From Bradyrhizobium sp. WSM1417 (GTDB lineage: Bacteria; Pseudomonadota; Alphaproteobacteria; Rhizobiales; Xanthobacteraceae), in contig NZ_KI911783.1 of assembly GCF_000515415.1 (NCBI RefSeq), positions 5,195,831 to 5,259,830 on the forward strand: 64,000 nucleotides of DNA. The letters run 5' to 3'. Positions 26,145 to 34,527 of the stretch are shown in pieces. The translations under genes and the position numbers were made by a program. The notes beneath the pieces are model-generated. The model ran no database searches, was not told the origin of the DNA, and was given only the letters and a program-made list of their open reading frames with translations. Numbering within the stretch: the first letter of the stretch is position 1; every line of letters starts with the position of its first letter.

Positions 26145-28352
26145 TCACCATCGATACCTCATTCCAGCATACACTGCTCTCCCCGTACCCGGCTCAAACA
26201 ATGCTGACGTCGCCGTCGCTCGATCGATGATGCTCGCGCTGGCTATGTAGGTCTTGTTGGTGAGATTGCGCCCCTCGACGTAGGCAGACATCGGGCCACC
26301 ATTGTCGAAGCCGGCTTTCAATCCCAACAGCGCGTAAGGCTCTGTCGTCAGCGTGTTCATGCTATCGACGAAGTAGGCCTGTGGCACCCATTCGATGTTG
26401 GGTCCAAAATAGACCCCGGTAGGGTGCTTGTAGAGAAGCTCTGCGCGCAAATAGTGACTTGGGGCTCCCGGCAATCGATTGCTTCCGAAGGTCGGATCTT
26501 GGTCGAAGCGGAAGTCGTTGAAGGAATAAGCGACATTCAGCCAGATCTTGTCCGGAGCCGGGCCGTTGACGAAGATGTCACGAAAGATTGCTGCACCCGC
26601 ACCGGCCTCGATGCCTTGATGGACGGTGCGGTCGGCATTGGTCACATTGCAATTGCCGAAAGTACTATAGAGACATTGCAATTCGTCGCGAATGTTGGCC
26701 CGGTAGGCCGTCAGTTCCCAGGCATAATCGGATCGCTTCATGCGAGTCCCGATTTCGTACGTGGTCGCAATCTGCGGGTGGATGCTGGTGAACGGGATCG
26801 TCGGAATGCCGAGACCAATCGCGCTTTCGCCAAAGCTCGGCACCTCGGCGCTCCGCGAGACATTGGCGAAGGCCTGCCAGCTCGGATCGATTTGCCACAG
26901 CAGACCGCCTTTCGGCGACCAGAGATTAAAGCGTGTTGCGCCCGATTGATCCCCATCCCTAAGGAAACGATCTTGCCGGTTGCGGGTCGCGTACAGAAAT
27001 TGCGTGCCGCCGATGAGCGCAAGATTTGGAAGGACGTAGAAGCTGTCTTCAACGTAGGCGGAAATATTCTCCGACCGATCGAGCGAGGAAGAAAGCAGTG
27101 CACCCTTCTGTCCGCCAATGTTGGCGAACTGCTGGTTGTCGATGCTGCCGTTTAGCACATTGACGCCCGCGACCAGCCTGTTGCGGAAGCCGCCAATGGT
27201 GCGGTCATCCGTGATCTTCGCGAATCCGCCGTAGTCCTTGTAACGGTAGTCCAGCCACTGGAAGATCGGATGCATCAAATGCCGATCGACGCCAAAGGCG
27301 CCGAATTCGACCTTGGTGTCATCGAAACGAACGGTGGTTTTGTTGGCGAACCTGACAGTATCGATATTGCGCTGCTGATCCATCGCAACATTCGCGGGTG
27401 CAGCAGCTTCCGGATCGGTCAAAGCGGATGTCTTGGTCACGGTACCCGGGATTCGCTGCCGCACTTCGTTGGCGTTGAGGTAGAACCGTGTCTCGACATC
27501 CGGGGAGAACCGATAGCCCACATTACCGCTCAAACGGTTGCTCGAGCCAAAGCTGTGATCGCGAAAACCGTCTGCGGCCTGCGTGGAAGCGGTCACGAAG
27601 CCGTCCCACGGCCCGTTGACGCCTCCTGCGTTGGCCTGAAGTCGTTTGTAGCCGAATCCTCCGGCATCGAACGACACACCGTTCGGAAACGCGTCGCGGC
27701 CGGTCGGGGTCACGAAGTTGATCGCGCCTCCCAGCGAATTGGCGCCGAACTGAAGCGCGTTGCCGCCCTTGAAGACTTCAACATATTTGTAGGCGCTCGG
27801 ATCGATCTCCTGGAAATCGCCATAGCCATCCGCAGTGTTGATCGGAATGCCGTCCATATAGAGCTGCACACCGCGCAGATGAAAATTGCGCGACAGGCCG
27901 GACCCGCGAATCGAAAGGCGGGTGTCGTCGCCCCATTTGGGCTGGGCGTACACGCCGGGCACGTAATCCAGAACATCCTTGATCGTGTTGGACGGCGTCG
28001 AGTTCCTGTACGCCTCGGCCGAGACGAGCGCCACGCCGCCCGGAGTCTGGTTAATCTCCGCCAGCGCTTGTTGCGCCGCCAGAACCGTCAGGGCACCCGG
28101 AGCCCCTGCACTCTGGTCGCTCGCGGTTTGCTGCGGTGATGGAGTCGTTCGCAGGCTTGGCGTGACGCGGGCCGATCGCGCAGAATTGCGTGGCGGTCGG
28201 ACCGCCGGCGCACGCTTCTGCTGAGGCGCCTCAACCGTGATTGGCGGCAGCACTGCGCTGCTGCCTTGGGCAAAGGCTCCGCTCGACGATGCAAGCAGCG
28301 CGGCCTGAATGGTAACGACGCTCACACCACGGCGGGCATGACAACGTAACAT
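26145..28352 (-). CDS. pcuB: PcuB: TonB-dependent outer-membrane receptor
   Basis: A 735-residue receptor. A signal peptide (MLRCHARRGVSV to GAFAQ) is followed by a Pro/Arg/Ser-rich linker about 45-75, then the plug domain (VSAEAYRNSTPSNTIKDVLDYVPGVY, DTRLSIRGSG, FHLRGVQLYMDGIPINTADG) and the 22-stranded barrel ending in YAGMRYRW with the terminal aromatic. The candidate TonB-box segment is LPPITVEAPQ. Plug features resemble FecA-like siderophore receptors, but position inside the pcu operon points to copper or a copper complex. Start at ATG 28352, not the earlier frame extension. Confidence 0.9.
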   Translation of the reverse strand: MLRCHARRGVSVVTIQAALLASSSGAFAQGSSAVLPPITVEAPQQKRAPAVRPPRNSARSARVTPSLRTTPSPQQTASDQSAGAPGALTVLAAQQALAEINQTPGGVALVSAEAYRNSTPSNTIKDVLDYVPGVYAQPKWGDDTRLSIRGSGLSRNFHLRGVQLYMDGIPINTADGYGDFQEIDPSAYKYVEVFKGGNALQFGANSLGGAINFVTPTGRDAFPNGVSFDAGGFGYKRLQANAGGVNGPWDGFVTASTQAADGFRDHSFGSSNRLSGNVGYRFSPDVETRFYLNANEVRQRIPGTVTKTSALTDPEAAAPANVAMDQQRNIDTVRFANKTTVRFDDTKVEFGAFGVDRHLMHPIFQWLDYRYKDYGGFAKITDDRTIGGFRNRLVAGVNVLNGSIDNQQFANIGGQKGALLSSSLDRSENISAYVEDSFYVLPNLALIGGTQFLYATRNRQDRFLRDGDQSGATRFNLWSPKGGLLWQIDPSWQAFANVSRSAEVPSFGESAIGLGIPTIPFTSIHPQIATTYEIGTRMKRSDYAWELTAYRANIRDELQCLYSTFGNCNVTNADRTVHQGIEAGAGAAIFRDIFVNGPAPDKIWLNVAYSFNDFRFDQDPTFGSNRLPGAPSHYLRAELLYKHPTGVYFGPNIEWVPQAYFVDSMNTLTTEPYALLGLKAGFDNGGPMSAYVEGRNLTNKTYIASASIIDRATATSALFEPGTGRAVYAGMRYRW

Positions 28353-28436
28353 GGGGCATTCCTGACGCCGGGCTTTCTCTCCGGCCATTCGACAGCATCA
28401 ATCGCCTGCGGCGGACCGCGGCGATCACGAGAGTCG

Positions 28437-28823
28437 TCAGGAAAATTGAGGCGGGGCGCGCGCCTGGGCACTCGAGCCCTTATGGACGGCGCCGGCGGAT
28501 GCCTCCGCCGCGTGCCACACCACGCGCTCGGCGTGGCGGAAGGGAACGGAAAGCGCGGCGTGCGGCGGCGAATCGAGCGACGCACCCATCTGCGCCAGGC
28601 AACAGAGGGCGCACGCACCGGCATGTGCGACCGGCGTACCCGCCGGATCGTTCAGGCCGCCCTGCTCGTTCGCGCTGTGGCAGATGACGGCGGCAGACAG
28701 CGGATCGGCCACGGCCTGGCCGGCCGCCAGACAGGCGGCAATCGGCGCCAGCACCTGCATCACCAGGGCGAGCAGGACCAGGGGGAGGAATTTTTGCAGC
28801 CGTGCGCGCATCCGCCGAACCAT
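28437..28823 (-). CDS. pcuA: PcuA: small exported DUF2946-type protein
   Basis: A 128-residue protein with an N-terminal signal or anchor (MVRRMRARLQKFLPLVLLAL through a long hydrophobic stretch to LAAGQ). The mature part has the Cys/His pattern of DUF2946: AVICHSANEQ, then HAGACALCCLAQ, with further His near the C-terminus (RHAERVVWHAAE). Such proteins sit in copper gene clusters and are thought to bind the metal in the periplasm; the exact role is unsettled. First gene of the operon; the ATG at 28823 or 28811 could be used. Confidence 0.75.
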   Translation of the reverse strand: MVRRMRARLQKFLPLVLLALVMQVLAPIAACLAAGQAVADPLSAAVICHSANEQGGLNDPAGTPVAHAGACALCCLAQMGASLDSPPHAALSVPFRHAERVVWHAAEASAGAVHKGSSAQARAPPQFS

Positions 28824-29240
28824 TCGTTCGCCTACTAACTAAACACCGGCGGATGGCCAAGTCGAGCCCGGTTCCGCCGCCTCCTTAATCCAGCGCAAAT
28901 TTCCCGGAAAACTGTGGTCCGGCCGCGCGCGGAGGGAACCTCCGGCATTTGAGGCAGTCGCGCACCCGGGCCCCATCCACAAATTTCTTATGTTTGTCAT
29001 ATAGTTACAGAGCCAAAAGTCCGATCGTTTCGTCAATTGCTCGAATTTTGAACATTCGTTGCCGAAAATGATGACAAGTGAGAAAAGTTGATCTAGCATC
29101 CTCTTGCTCAGGCTGGCCGCGAGGTCGAAGTCTGGTGGTCCAAGTCTCGGGAGGAGCCCCTGACGCGCAAAATGCAGCGTCGCCCCGCCAATCAAGATCA
29201 AATCTTAGAATCGGGGATAATAGGGTCGACACAATTTTCG
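28824..29240. other. Intergenic region between pcuA and the globin gene, notably AT-richer
   Basis: About 417 bases without a convincing gene. The 28980-29100 part is much poorer in GC than its surroundings (for example AAATTTCTTATGTTTGTC), typical of a promoter or leader zone; it should contain the pcu promoter reading left. A small RNA reading right could end at the strong terminator at 29241, but I see no clear promoter for it. A 120-codon minus-strand frame here has no protein-like features. Confidence 0.4.
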
Positions 29241-29268
29241 AGCGGGGCTAGGGCCCCGCTCTTTTTTT
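29241..29268 (+). terminator. Strong intrinsic terminator just upstream of the globin gene
   Basis: AGCGGGGC (29241-29248) pairs perfectly with GCCCCGCT (29253-29260), loop TAGG, then CTTTTTTT. It ends a plus-strand transcript where no plus-strand protein gene lies upstream, so it is either the end of an unannotated small RNA or a leader terminator of the globin gene, whose ATG is at 29290. Confidence 0.85.
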
Positions 29269-29279
29269 GTGTGCGGGGC
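29253..29279 (+). promoter_or_regulatory. Possible antiterminator / SD-sequestering alternative stem
   Basis: The right arm of the terminator (GCCCCGC, 29253-29259) can instead pair with a second copy of its left arm, GCGGGGC at 29273-29279, which is also the best ribosome-binding-like sequence before the globin ATG. The two folds are mutually exclusive, and the repeat extends to GCGGGGCTAG in both copies. Confidence 0.4.
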
Positions 29280-29289
29280 TAGAGCACCG

Positions 29290-29694
29290 ATGAATGCTTC
29301 TCTCAATCCGATCGAACAGAGCTTTGAACTTGCAGCCTCGCGCTGCACCGATCTCACGCCACACGTCTATCAGCGGCTGTTCGAACAGCATCCCGAAACG
29401 CGGGCGATGTTCCGCACGCAGGGCAGCGAGCTCGTGATGGGATCGATGCTCGCACTCACGATCGAGGCGATTCTCGACTTCGCCGGTGATCGCCGTGGGC
29501 AATTCCGGCTGATCGCATGCGAGGTCGTATCGCACGATGGCTACGGCACGCCGCGCGAGCTGTTCATCGCCTTCTTTGCCGTGATCAGGGATACGTTGCG
29601 CGATCTCCTCCGCGATGAATGGTCGCCGGACATCGCGCAGGCCTGGGACCGACTGCTCATCGAGATCGACGCGTTCGCGGGTGTCCCGGCCTGA
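29290..29694 (+). CDS. Globin-like heme protein
   Basis: A 134-residue single-domain protein. Helix pattern and motifs fit a bacterial globin: NPIEQSFELAASRCTDLTPHVYQRLFEQHPETRAMF is the A to C/CD region typical of globins (too long to repeat in full elsewhere, but readable from residue 5), followed by a SHDGYGTPRELF segment whose His is the candidate proximal ligand. It might bind O2 or NO. There is no reductase domain. ATG 29290 has a GCGGGG stretch 11-16 bases upstream that is also part of a hairpin. Single gene near the pcu operon, which is itself tied to oxidase assembly. Confidence 0.75.
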   Translation: MNASLNPIEQSFELAASRCTDLTPHVYQRLFEQHPETRAMFRTQGSELVMGSMLALTIEAILDFAGDRRGQFRLIACEVVSHDGYGTPRELFIAFFAVIRDTLRDLLRDEWSPDIAQAWDRLLIEIDAFAGVPA

Positions 29695-29835
29695 TGCTTT
29701 GCGCTGCACCAACACGGGCTCGCGGCGATCCCAGCGTTGATTGCGGATTGAGTGGCATCAACTCTTGTGAGACACTTTTGGACATCGGTCGCGCAATCAA
29801 TGACGCGCCGAGATGAAATTGTATGGGAGCGAGCG

Positions 29836-30858
29836 ATGTCCGGGACGGAAGATTTCTCGACGACGAGGCGCGATCTTCTTCAGGCGGCGGCGACCGCCGG
29901 CGCCGCGACTGCCATCCTCGGCAGCATGGGCATTAACCCCGCCCTTGCAGCCGAAGTCGGACGCAGCGAGAAGCCGCTGAAGGCGGCATTCTCCAACGCA
30001 GGCCTGCAGGCGACCTGGTGCGCGCAGGGCAAACAGGCCGCGGAATTCTGGGGCAAGCTGTTCAACGTCGAGGTCACCTGGTTCGACGGCCAGCTCGATG
30101 CCGTGAAGCAACGCGCGGCGATCGACAACATGGCCTCGCAGAAATGGGACTTCGTCGCGATCCAGGCCTTCGGCATCGGCACCCTCACCCAGCCGGTGCA
30201 GAAGATGATCGACGCCGGCACGCCCGTGATTGACATGGACACGCTGATTGCGCCGCTGGACCAGATCAATGTCCACTCCTTCCTCGCCCCCGACAACGAG
30301 TTCATGGGCGCCTCCGTGACGCAGGCGCTGTGCAACGCCATGGGCGGCAAGGGCAAGATCATCATGACGCAAGGAGCGCTCGGCCACACCGGCGCGCAGG
30401 GCCGCGCCAAGGGCTTCAACAATGTCGTGAAGCAATTCCCCGGGATCGAGGTGCTCGACACCCAGCCGGCAGACTGGGATGTGTCGAAGACCGCGCGCCT
30501 CTGGGAAACTTACCTGACCAAGTATCCGCAGATCGACGCCGCGTTCTTCCACAATGACGACATGGCGCTCGCCGCCGCCAACATCATGAAGGCGCGGGGC
30601 CGCACCAACATCCTGATCGGCGGTGTCGATGCGATGCCGCCGGCGATCCAGGCGGTCAGCGAAGGCCGCATGTTCGCGACCGTCCGCAATCCGTCCTGCC
30701 GCATCCATGGCGGCGCCGTCATCGCGGGCGTTTCCGCCGTGGTCGGCGGCGAAAAGAGCGGACAGGGCATTCCCAAGAACGTCGTCACCGACGGTCCGGT
30801 CGTCACCAAGGCCAATGCTGCCGGGATGCAATGGATGCAGGATCACTTCCTGATCTGA
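29836..30858 (+). CDS. Sugar-type ABC transporter substrate-binding protein (Tat-exported)
   Basis: A 340-residue periplasmic binding protein of the ribose/sugar (Peripla_BP_4) group: KAAFSNAGLQATWC at the start of the fold, TPVIDMDTLI, GKIIMTQGALGHTGAQGRAKGF, and AAFFHNDDMALAA. The N-terminus TRRDLLQAAATAG is a twin-arginine signal ending near ALAAE. ATG 29836 has GGGAG about 6 bases upstream. It is followed by a two-domain ATPase and a permease of the same importer, so these three make a complete ABC system. The sugar is not determinable from sequence. Confidence 0.9.
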   Translation: MSGTEDFSTTRRDLLQAAATAGAATAILGSMGINPALAAEVGRSEKPLKAAFSNAGLQATWCAQGKQAAEFWGKLFNVEVTWFDGQLDAVKQRAAIDNMASQKWDFVAIQAFGIGTLTQPVQKMIDAGTPVIDMDTLIAPLDQINVHSFLAPDNEFMGASVTQALCNAMGGKGKIIMTQGALGHTGAQGRAKGFNNVVKQFPGIEVLDTQPADWDVSKTARLWETYLTKYPQIDAAFFHNDDMALAAANIMKARGRTNILIGGVDAMPPAIQAVSEGRMFATVRNPSCRIHGGAVIAGVSAVVGGEKSGQGIPKNVVTDGPVVTKANAAGMQWMQDHFLI

Positions 30859-30864
30859 GCCTCC

Positions 30865-32367
30865 ATGCGAGAGGATCGTTCGCCTATCCTGGAACTCCAG
30901 GGCATCACGAAGAGCTTCGGCGGCGTCGAGGCGCTTCGTGGTGTCGACTTCGCACTTTCACCCGGCGAGATCCATGGTCTCGTCGGCGAGAACGGCGCGG
31001 GAAAAAGCACGCTGATGAAGATCATCGCCGGCGTGCACACCGAATTCTCGGGCCGCTTCCTGATCGACGGACAGGAGACGCATTTCCGCTCGGCCCGCGA
31101 CGCCCACAGCGCCGGCATCGCCATGGTGCACCAGGAGCTGTCCGTCGCACCGGACCTCACGGTCGCGGAGAACGTGTTTCTGGGCAACCAGCCGACCAAC
31201 CGGCTCGGCCTGGTGCAATGGCGGCGGATGGCGCGCGAGGCCGGCGAGCAGCTCGCCCGCTTCGGCATCGACGTCGATCCGATGAGCAGGCTCGGCGACC
31301 TCCCGATCGGGCTCCAGCAACTGATCGAGATCGCGCGCGTGCTGTTCTCCGGCGCGCGCATCGTCATCCTGGACGAGCCGACCTCCGCCCTCTCCCCGCC
31401 CGAGGTCGAGCGACTGTTCGCAACGCTGCGGCGCCTGCGCGAGGAAGGCACGGCGATCGTCTTCATCTCGCATTTCATCGAGGACATCTTGCGCGTGTCC
31501 GACACGGTGACCGTGTTCCGCAACGGCCGGAAGGTCGCGGAGACGGCAAGTGCTGCGACCAGCAAGGGCGCGCTGATCGAGGCCATGATCGGTCGCGGTG
31601 GCGAAGCGCTCGAGCACAGCTATAGCGACGATCTGATGCTGCCGCGGCCGAGCGACAGCTCGGTGGTCCTGAAGGTCGATCAACTGTCGCTGGCCCGCAG
31701 CCTGAAGGACATCTCCTTCGAGGCCCGCGCCGGTGAAGTGCTCGGCATCTACGGCTTCATGGGCTGCGGCCAGCAGGAGCTGTCACGTATCCTGTTCGGC
31801 AAGCTGAAACCGGACGGCGGCACGCTTGCGGTCGAGGGCAAGCCCAAGACGTTCGCCAGCACGGCAGCGGCGCGGCGCGCCGGCGTGGCGCTGGTGCCGG
31901 AGAGCCGGCGCGCAATGCTGTTCCACCAGGAGCCGGTCTACAAGAACATCTCGATCAGCATTCTCGATCGCATCTCGGCGCTGCTGCTCAAGCCGGCGCA
32001 GGAGCGCGACATCGCAAAGCGCCAGGTCGAGCAGCTCCAGATCAGGCCGCCGGTGGTCGGGCTCGATCTCGGCATGCTCTCCGGCGGAAATCAGCAAAAG
32101 GTCGCGCTGGCGAAATGGCTGACCTATCCGCCCAAGCTCCTCGTGCTGTGCGAACCGACCCGCGGCATGGATGTCGGTGCCAAGAATGACGTTATCAACA
32201 TCGTCCGCGATCTTCGCGCCAGGGGGCTCGCGATCATCGTGCTGTCGACCGAGCCGGAAACGGTGCTGTCGCTGGCCGATCGCATCCTCGTGCTCAAGCG
32301 CGGCGCATTGGTGCGTGAATTCAAGAACGAGCCGGTCAGCAAGGACCGCCTGCTGGAAGCGGCGTGA
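30865..32367 (+). CDS. Sugar ABC transporter ATPase with two nucleotide-binding domains (RbsA-like)
   Basis: A 500-residue fused ATPase. Domain 1 (about 7-245): Walker A GENGAGKSTLMKIIAG, signature-like PIGLQQLIEIARVL, Walker B IVILDEPTSAL. Domain 2 (about 265-500): a degenerate Walker A (YGFMGCGQQELSRILFG), signature LSGGNQQKVALAKWL and Walker B LLVLCEPTRGMD. The degenerate second P-loop is usual in RbsA/XylG-type subunits. The gene starts 6 bases after the binding-protein stop and is followed by the permease after 12 bases, so all three are one operon. Confidence 0.93.
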   Translation: MREDRSPILELQGITKSFGGVEALRGVDFALSPGEIHGLVGENGAGKSTLMKIIAGVHTEFSGRFLIDGQETHFRSARDAHSAGIAMVHQELSVAPDLTVAENVFLGNQPTNRLGLVQWRRMAREAGEQLARFGIDVDPMSRLGDLPIGLQQLIEIARVLFSGARIVILDEPTSALSPPEVERLFATLRRLREEGTAIVFISHFIEDILRVSDTVTVFRNGRKVAETASAATSKGALIEAMIGRGGEALEHSYSDDLMLPRPSDSSVVLKVDQLSLARSLKDISFEARAGEVLGIYGFMGCGQQELSRILFGKLKPDGGTLAVEGKPKTFASTAAARRAGVALVPESRRAMLFHQEPVYKNISISILDRISALLLKPAQERDIAKRQVEQLQIRPPVVGLDLGMLSGGNQQKVALAKWLTYPPKLLVLCEPTRGMDVGAKNDVINIVRDLRARGLAIIVLSTEPETVLSLADRILVLKRGALVREFKNEPVSKDRLLEAA

Positions 32368-32379
32368 CGGAGAAGCACC

Positions 32380-33408
32380 ATGGCGAGCAGTGAGACGGCT
32401 TTGGCGGCGGGGCAACGGGCGCGCGGGTTAGCGCCGTTCCTGCGCTCGCAGATGCGCAACATCGCCCCGTTCCTGACGCTGATCTTTCTCTCCGGCTTCT
32501 TTGCGCTGGCCAGTCCCTCGTTCGCGACCCTGGACAATCTCGGCAACATCCTGACCCAGGTGTCGGTCACAGGCATCATCGCCGTCGGCCTCACCTTCGT
32601 GATCCTCTGCGCCGAGATCGACCTCTCGATTGCCAGCATCGCCAACGTCACCGGCATCGCGGTCGCCTACTTCACGCTCCAGGAATCCTACGTCAACATT
32701 CCCAACATTCCCCTGCCCGGCGCCGCGGCGATCCTGCTGGCCATTTTGCTGTGCGCGTTTCTCGGCCTCGTCAATGCGCTGGGGCTGACAATGATCGGCA
32801 TCCCCTCCTTCATCATGACCTTGGCGATGATGCAGATCGCGGCCGGAATCTCGGCGCTGCTGGTGCGCGGCCAGATCGCCTACAAGGTGCCCGGCGTGAT
32901 CACCACGCTCGGCTCCGGATCGATCGGCGGCATCCCATGGATCGTCATCGTCGCCGCGATCATGCTGCTCGGCGGGCATCTGGTGCTGACCTACACGCGC
33001 TTCGGCCGCTACGTCTACATGGTCGGCGGCAACCGCGAGGCGGCCGAATATTCCGGCCTCAACGTCAAGCTCATCCTCGGCGCGGTGATGGTCATTTCGG
33101 CGGTGTGCTCCGGTATCGGCGGCATGCTCGGCGTCGCCCATTTCGGCAGCGCGCAGCAGAACGAGTTCGACACCTATTTGCTCGACTCCATCGCCGCCGT
33201 CGTGGTCGGGGGCACCAGCCTGTTCGGCGGCCGCGGCGGTATCGGCAACACCATCGTCGGTCTGTTCGTTCTCGGCGTTCTCAATAACGGCCTCGACCAC
33301 GTCAACATCGACAGCTTCCTGAAGATCCTGATCCGCGGCCTGATCCTGCTGGCGGCGCTGGTCATCAACGTCTATGCGCAGCGCCTGAGGGAAAAGGCGG
33401 TGGAATAG
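32380..33408 (+). CDS. Sugar ABC transporter permease (RbsC-like)
   Basis: A 342-residue inner-membrane permease of the BPD_transp_2 family with about 8-10 spans. Recognisable blocks are VSVTGIIAVGLTFVILCAEIDLSIAS near residue 60, the coupling segment TRFGRYVYMVGGNREAAEYSGLNV, and SIAAVVVGGTSLFGGRGGIGNTIVG. It works with the preceding ATPase and binding protein. The next 250 bases contain no gene I can support and only weak structure. Confidence 0.93.
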   Translation: MASSETALAAGQRARGLAPFLRSQMRNIAPFLTLIFLSGFFALASPSFATLDNLGNILTQVSVTGIIAVGLTFVILCAEIDLSIASIANVTGIAVAYFTLQESYVNIPNIPLPGAAAILLAILLCAFLGLVNALGLTMIGIPSFIMTLAMMQIAAGISALLVRGQIAYKVPGVITTLGSGSIGGIPWIVIVAAIMLLGGHLVLTYTRFGRYVYMVGGNREAAEYSGLNVKLILGAVMVISAVCSGIGGMLGVAHFGSAQQNEFDTYLLDSIAAVVVGGTSLFGGRGGIGNTIVGLFVLGVLNNGLDHVNIDSFLKILIRGLILLAALVINVYAQRLREKAVE

Positions 33409-33659
33409 GCGCCCCTCACAACAAAAGCGCGAAAACAACCCCATGCACAGTAGACAGTGTGAGGGAATTCAACGAGTTGCAAAACTCCGAAGTTGCGCGG
33501 GTGCGACCGCAGCGACGTTTGACTCGTCGGGCAAACAGGAGCAGGATGTCATCATGGCGCTGGCCGATTGTCCGGTCAGATCTGCCGCAGCGCGCGCGGC
33601 TTTCCGAAGCGCGCTTCACGCCTGGTTCGCTGCGCGGACGACCGCCGCGCAATCCTCAA

Positions 33660-34436
33660 TCACGACAACGACACCGATTGAGTCCGAATGTCCTGGGCGG
33701 TCTTCTGAAGTCGCACGAGATATCGTTTCTTTGCGGCCGCCTCGTTCAGCGTCCCGGAAATCAGATTGATGCTGATCGCCGCAACCACGCTGCCGCCCTG
33801 ATCGCGAATTGGAACAGCCATGCCGCAAATCGCCGGATCGAGCTCGCCATCGACCCAGGCGTATCCCCGCTTCTCCGTCAATTGCAGTTCCTGAGCGAGG
33901 CGTTTGGGATCAATGATGGTCCGTGGCGTCACTGACTTGAGTGGCGTGGTTGCCAAATATTGAGCTTTCTGTTCCGGAGTAAGGTTAGCCAGAAGCACGC
34001 GTCCCAACGAGACGAGATGCGCGGGGAGCCGGCTGCCGATCCCGAGATTGGCGGAGAGGATACGCCGCGCCGGAAGCCTCAGGGCATAGACGATATCAGT
34101 TTCATCGAGCACCGCGAGGGCGCAGGATTCGCCGATGTCGTTGCGAAGATCTTCGAGCGCGCGCTGAGCATAGCCCCAGAACGGCAAGGCGTTCAGATAG
34201 GACAACCCAAGCCCCAGAGCACGAGGCCGCAAGCGGAAATAGCGGCCGTCGGCTTCGCAATATTTCAGCGTCACCAGGGTGGCGAGCATGCGCCGCGCCG
34301 TTGCGCGATTAAGCCCAGCGTGGACGGCGGCCTCTGACAGCGTATGCCGCCCCGGCGATCGGCCAAGCGCCTCGATCAGGGCGAAACCTCGCTCGATCGC
34401 GCGAACGTATCCATCGCTCTCTTTTGGCAATGTCAC
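33660..34436 (-). CDS. IclR-family transcriptional regulator (PcaR/PobR-like)
   Basis: A 258-residue regulator: winged helix about 10-70 (VRAIERGFALIEAL, TLSEAAVHAGLNRATARRMLATL) and effector domain (SRLPAHLVSLGRVLLANL, DGELDPAICGMAVPIRD). The annotated open frame could extend to 34619 but that would run across the divergent promoter and operator; the GTG at 34436 with AAGGGGG upstream and the winged helix at residue 10 is the better start. Divergent from the hydratase pair it probably controls. PcaR/PobR relatives respond to aromatic acids. Confidence 0.85.
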   Translation of the reverse strand: MTLPKESDGYVRAIERGFALIEALGRSPGRHTLSEAAVHAGLNRATARRMLATLVTLKYCEADGRYFRLRPRALGLGLSYLNALPFWGYAQRALEDLRNDIGESCALAVLDETDIVYALRLPARRILSANLGIGSRLPAHLVSLGRVLLANLTPEQKAQYLATTPLKSVTPRTIIDPKRLAQELQLTEKRGYAWVDGELDPAICGMAVPIRDQGGSVVAAISINLISGTLNEAAAKKRYLVRLQKTAQDIRTQSVSLS

Positions 34437-34483
34437 AGCCCCCTTGCGGAGACGGACAAGCTCCGCGCATAGTGGTTCACAAA

Positions 34484-34509
34484 ACGAATAATTCGTTCGC
34501 CTGGCGAAC
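34484..34509. promoter_or_regulatory. Overlapping tandem palindromes, probable IclR operator
   Basis: ACGAAT-A-ATTCGT (34484-34496) overlaps GTTCGCC-T-GGCGAAC (34495-34509). Both are perfect inverted repeats with TTCG/CGAA half-sites, placed between the IclR gene (start 34436) and the first hydratase gene (start 34528), where they would cover both promoters. Confidence 0.65.
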
Positions 34510-34527
34510 AGTATGGGAGGAGACGCG

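Noticed and set aside
28839..29201. A 120-codon minus-strand frame between pcuA and the globin gene
   Set aside because: No signal, domain or good ribosome site, and it covers the AT-rich regulatory zone.
34495..34509. GTTC-N7-GAAC considered as a LexA box
   Set aside because: The alphaproteobacterial box is a direct repeat (GTTC-N7-GTTC). This is an inverted repeat beside an IclR gene and fits an IclR operator.
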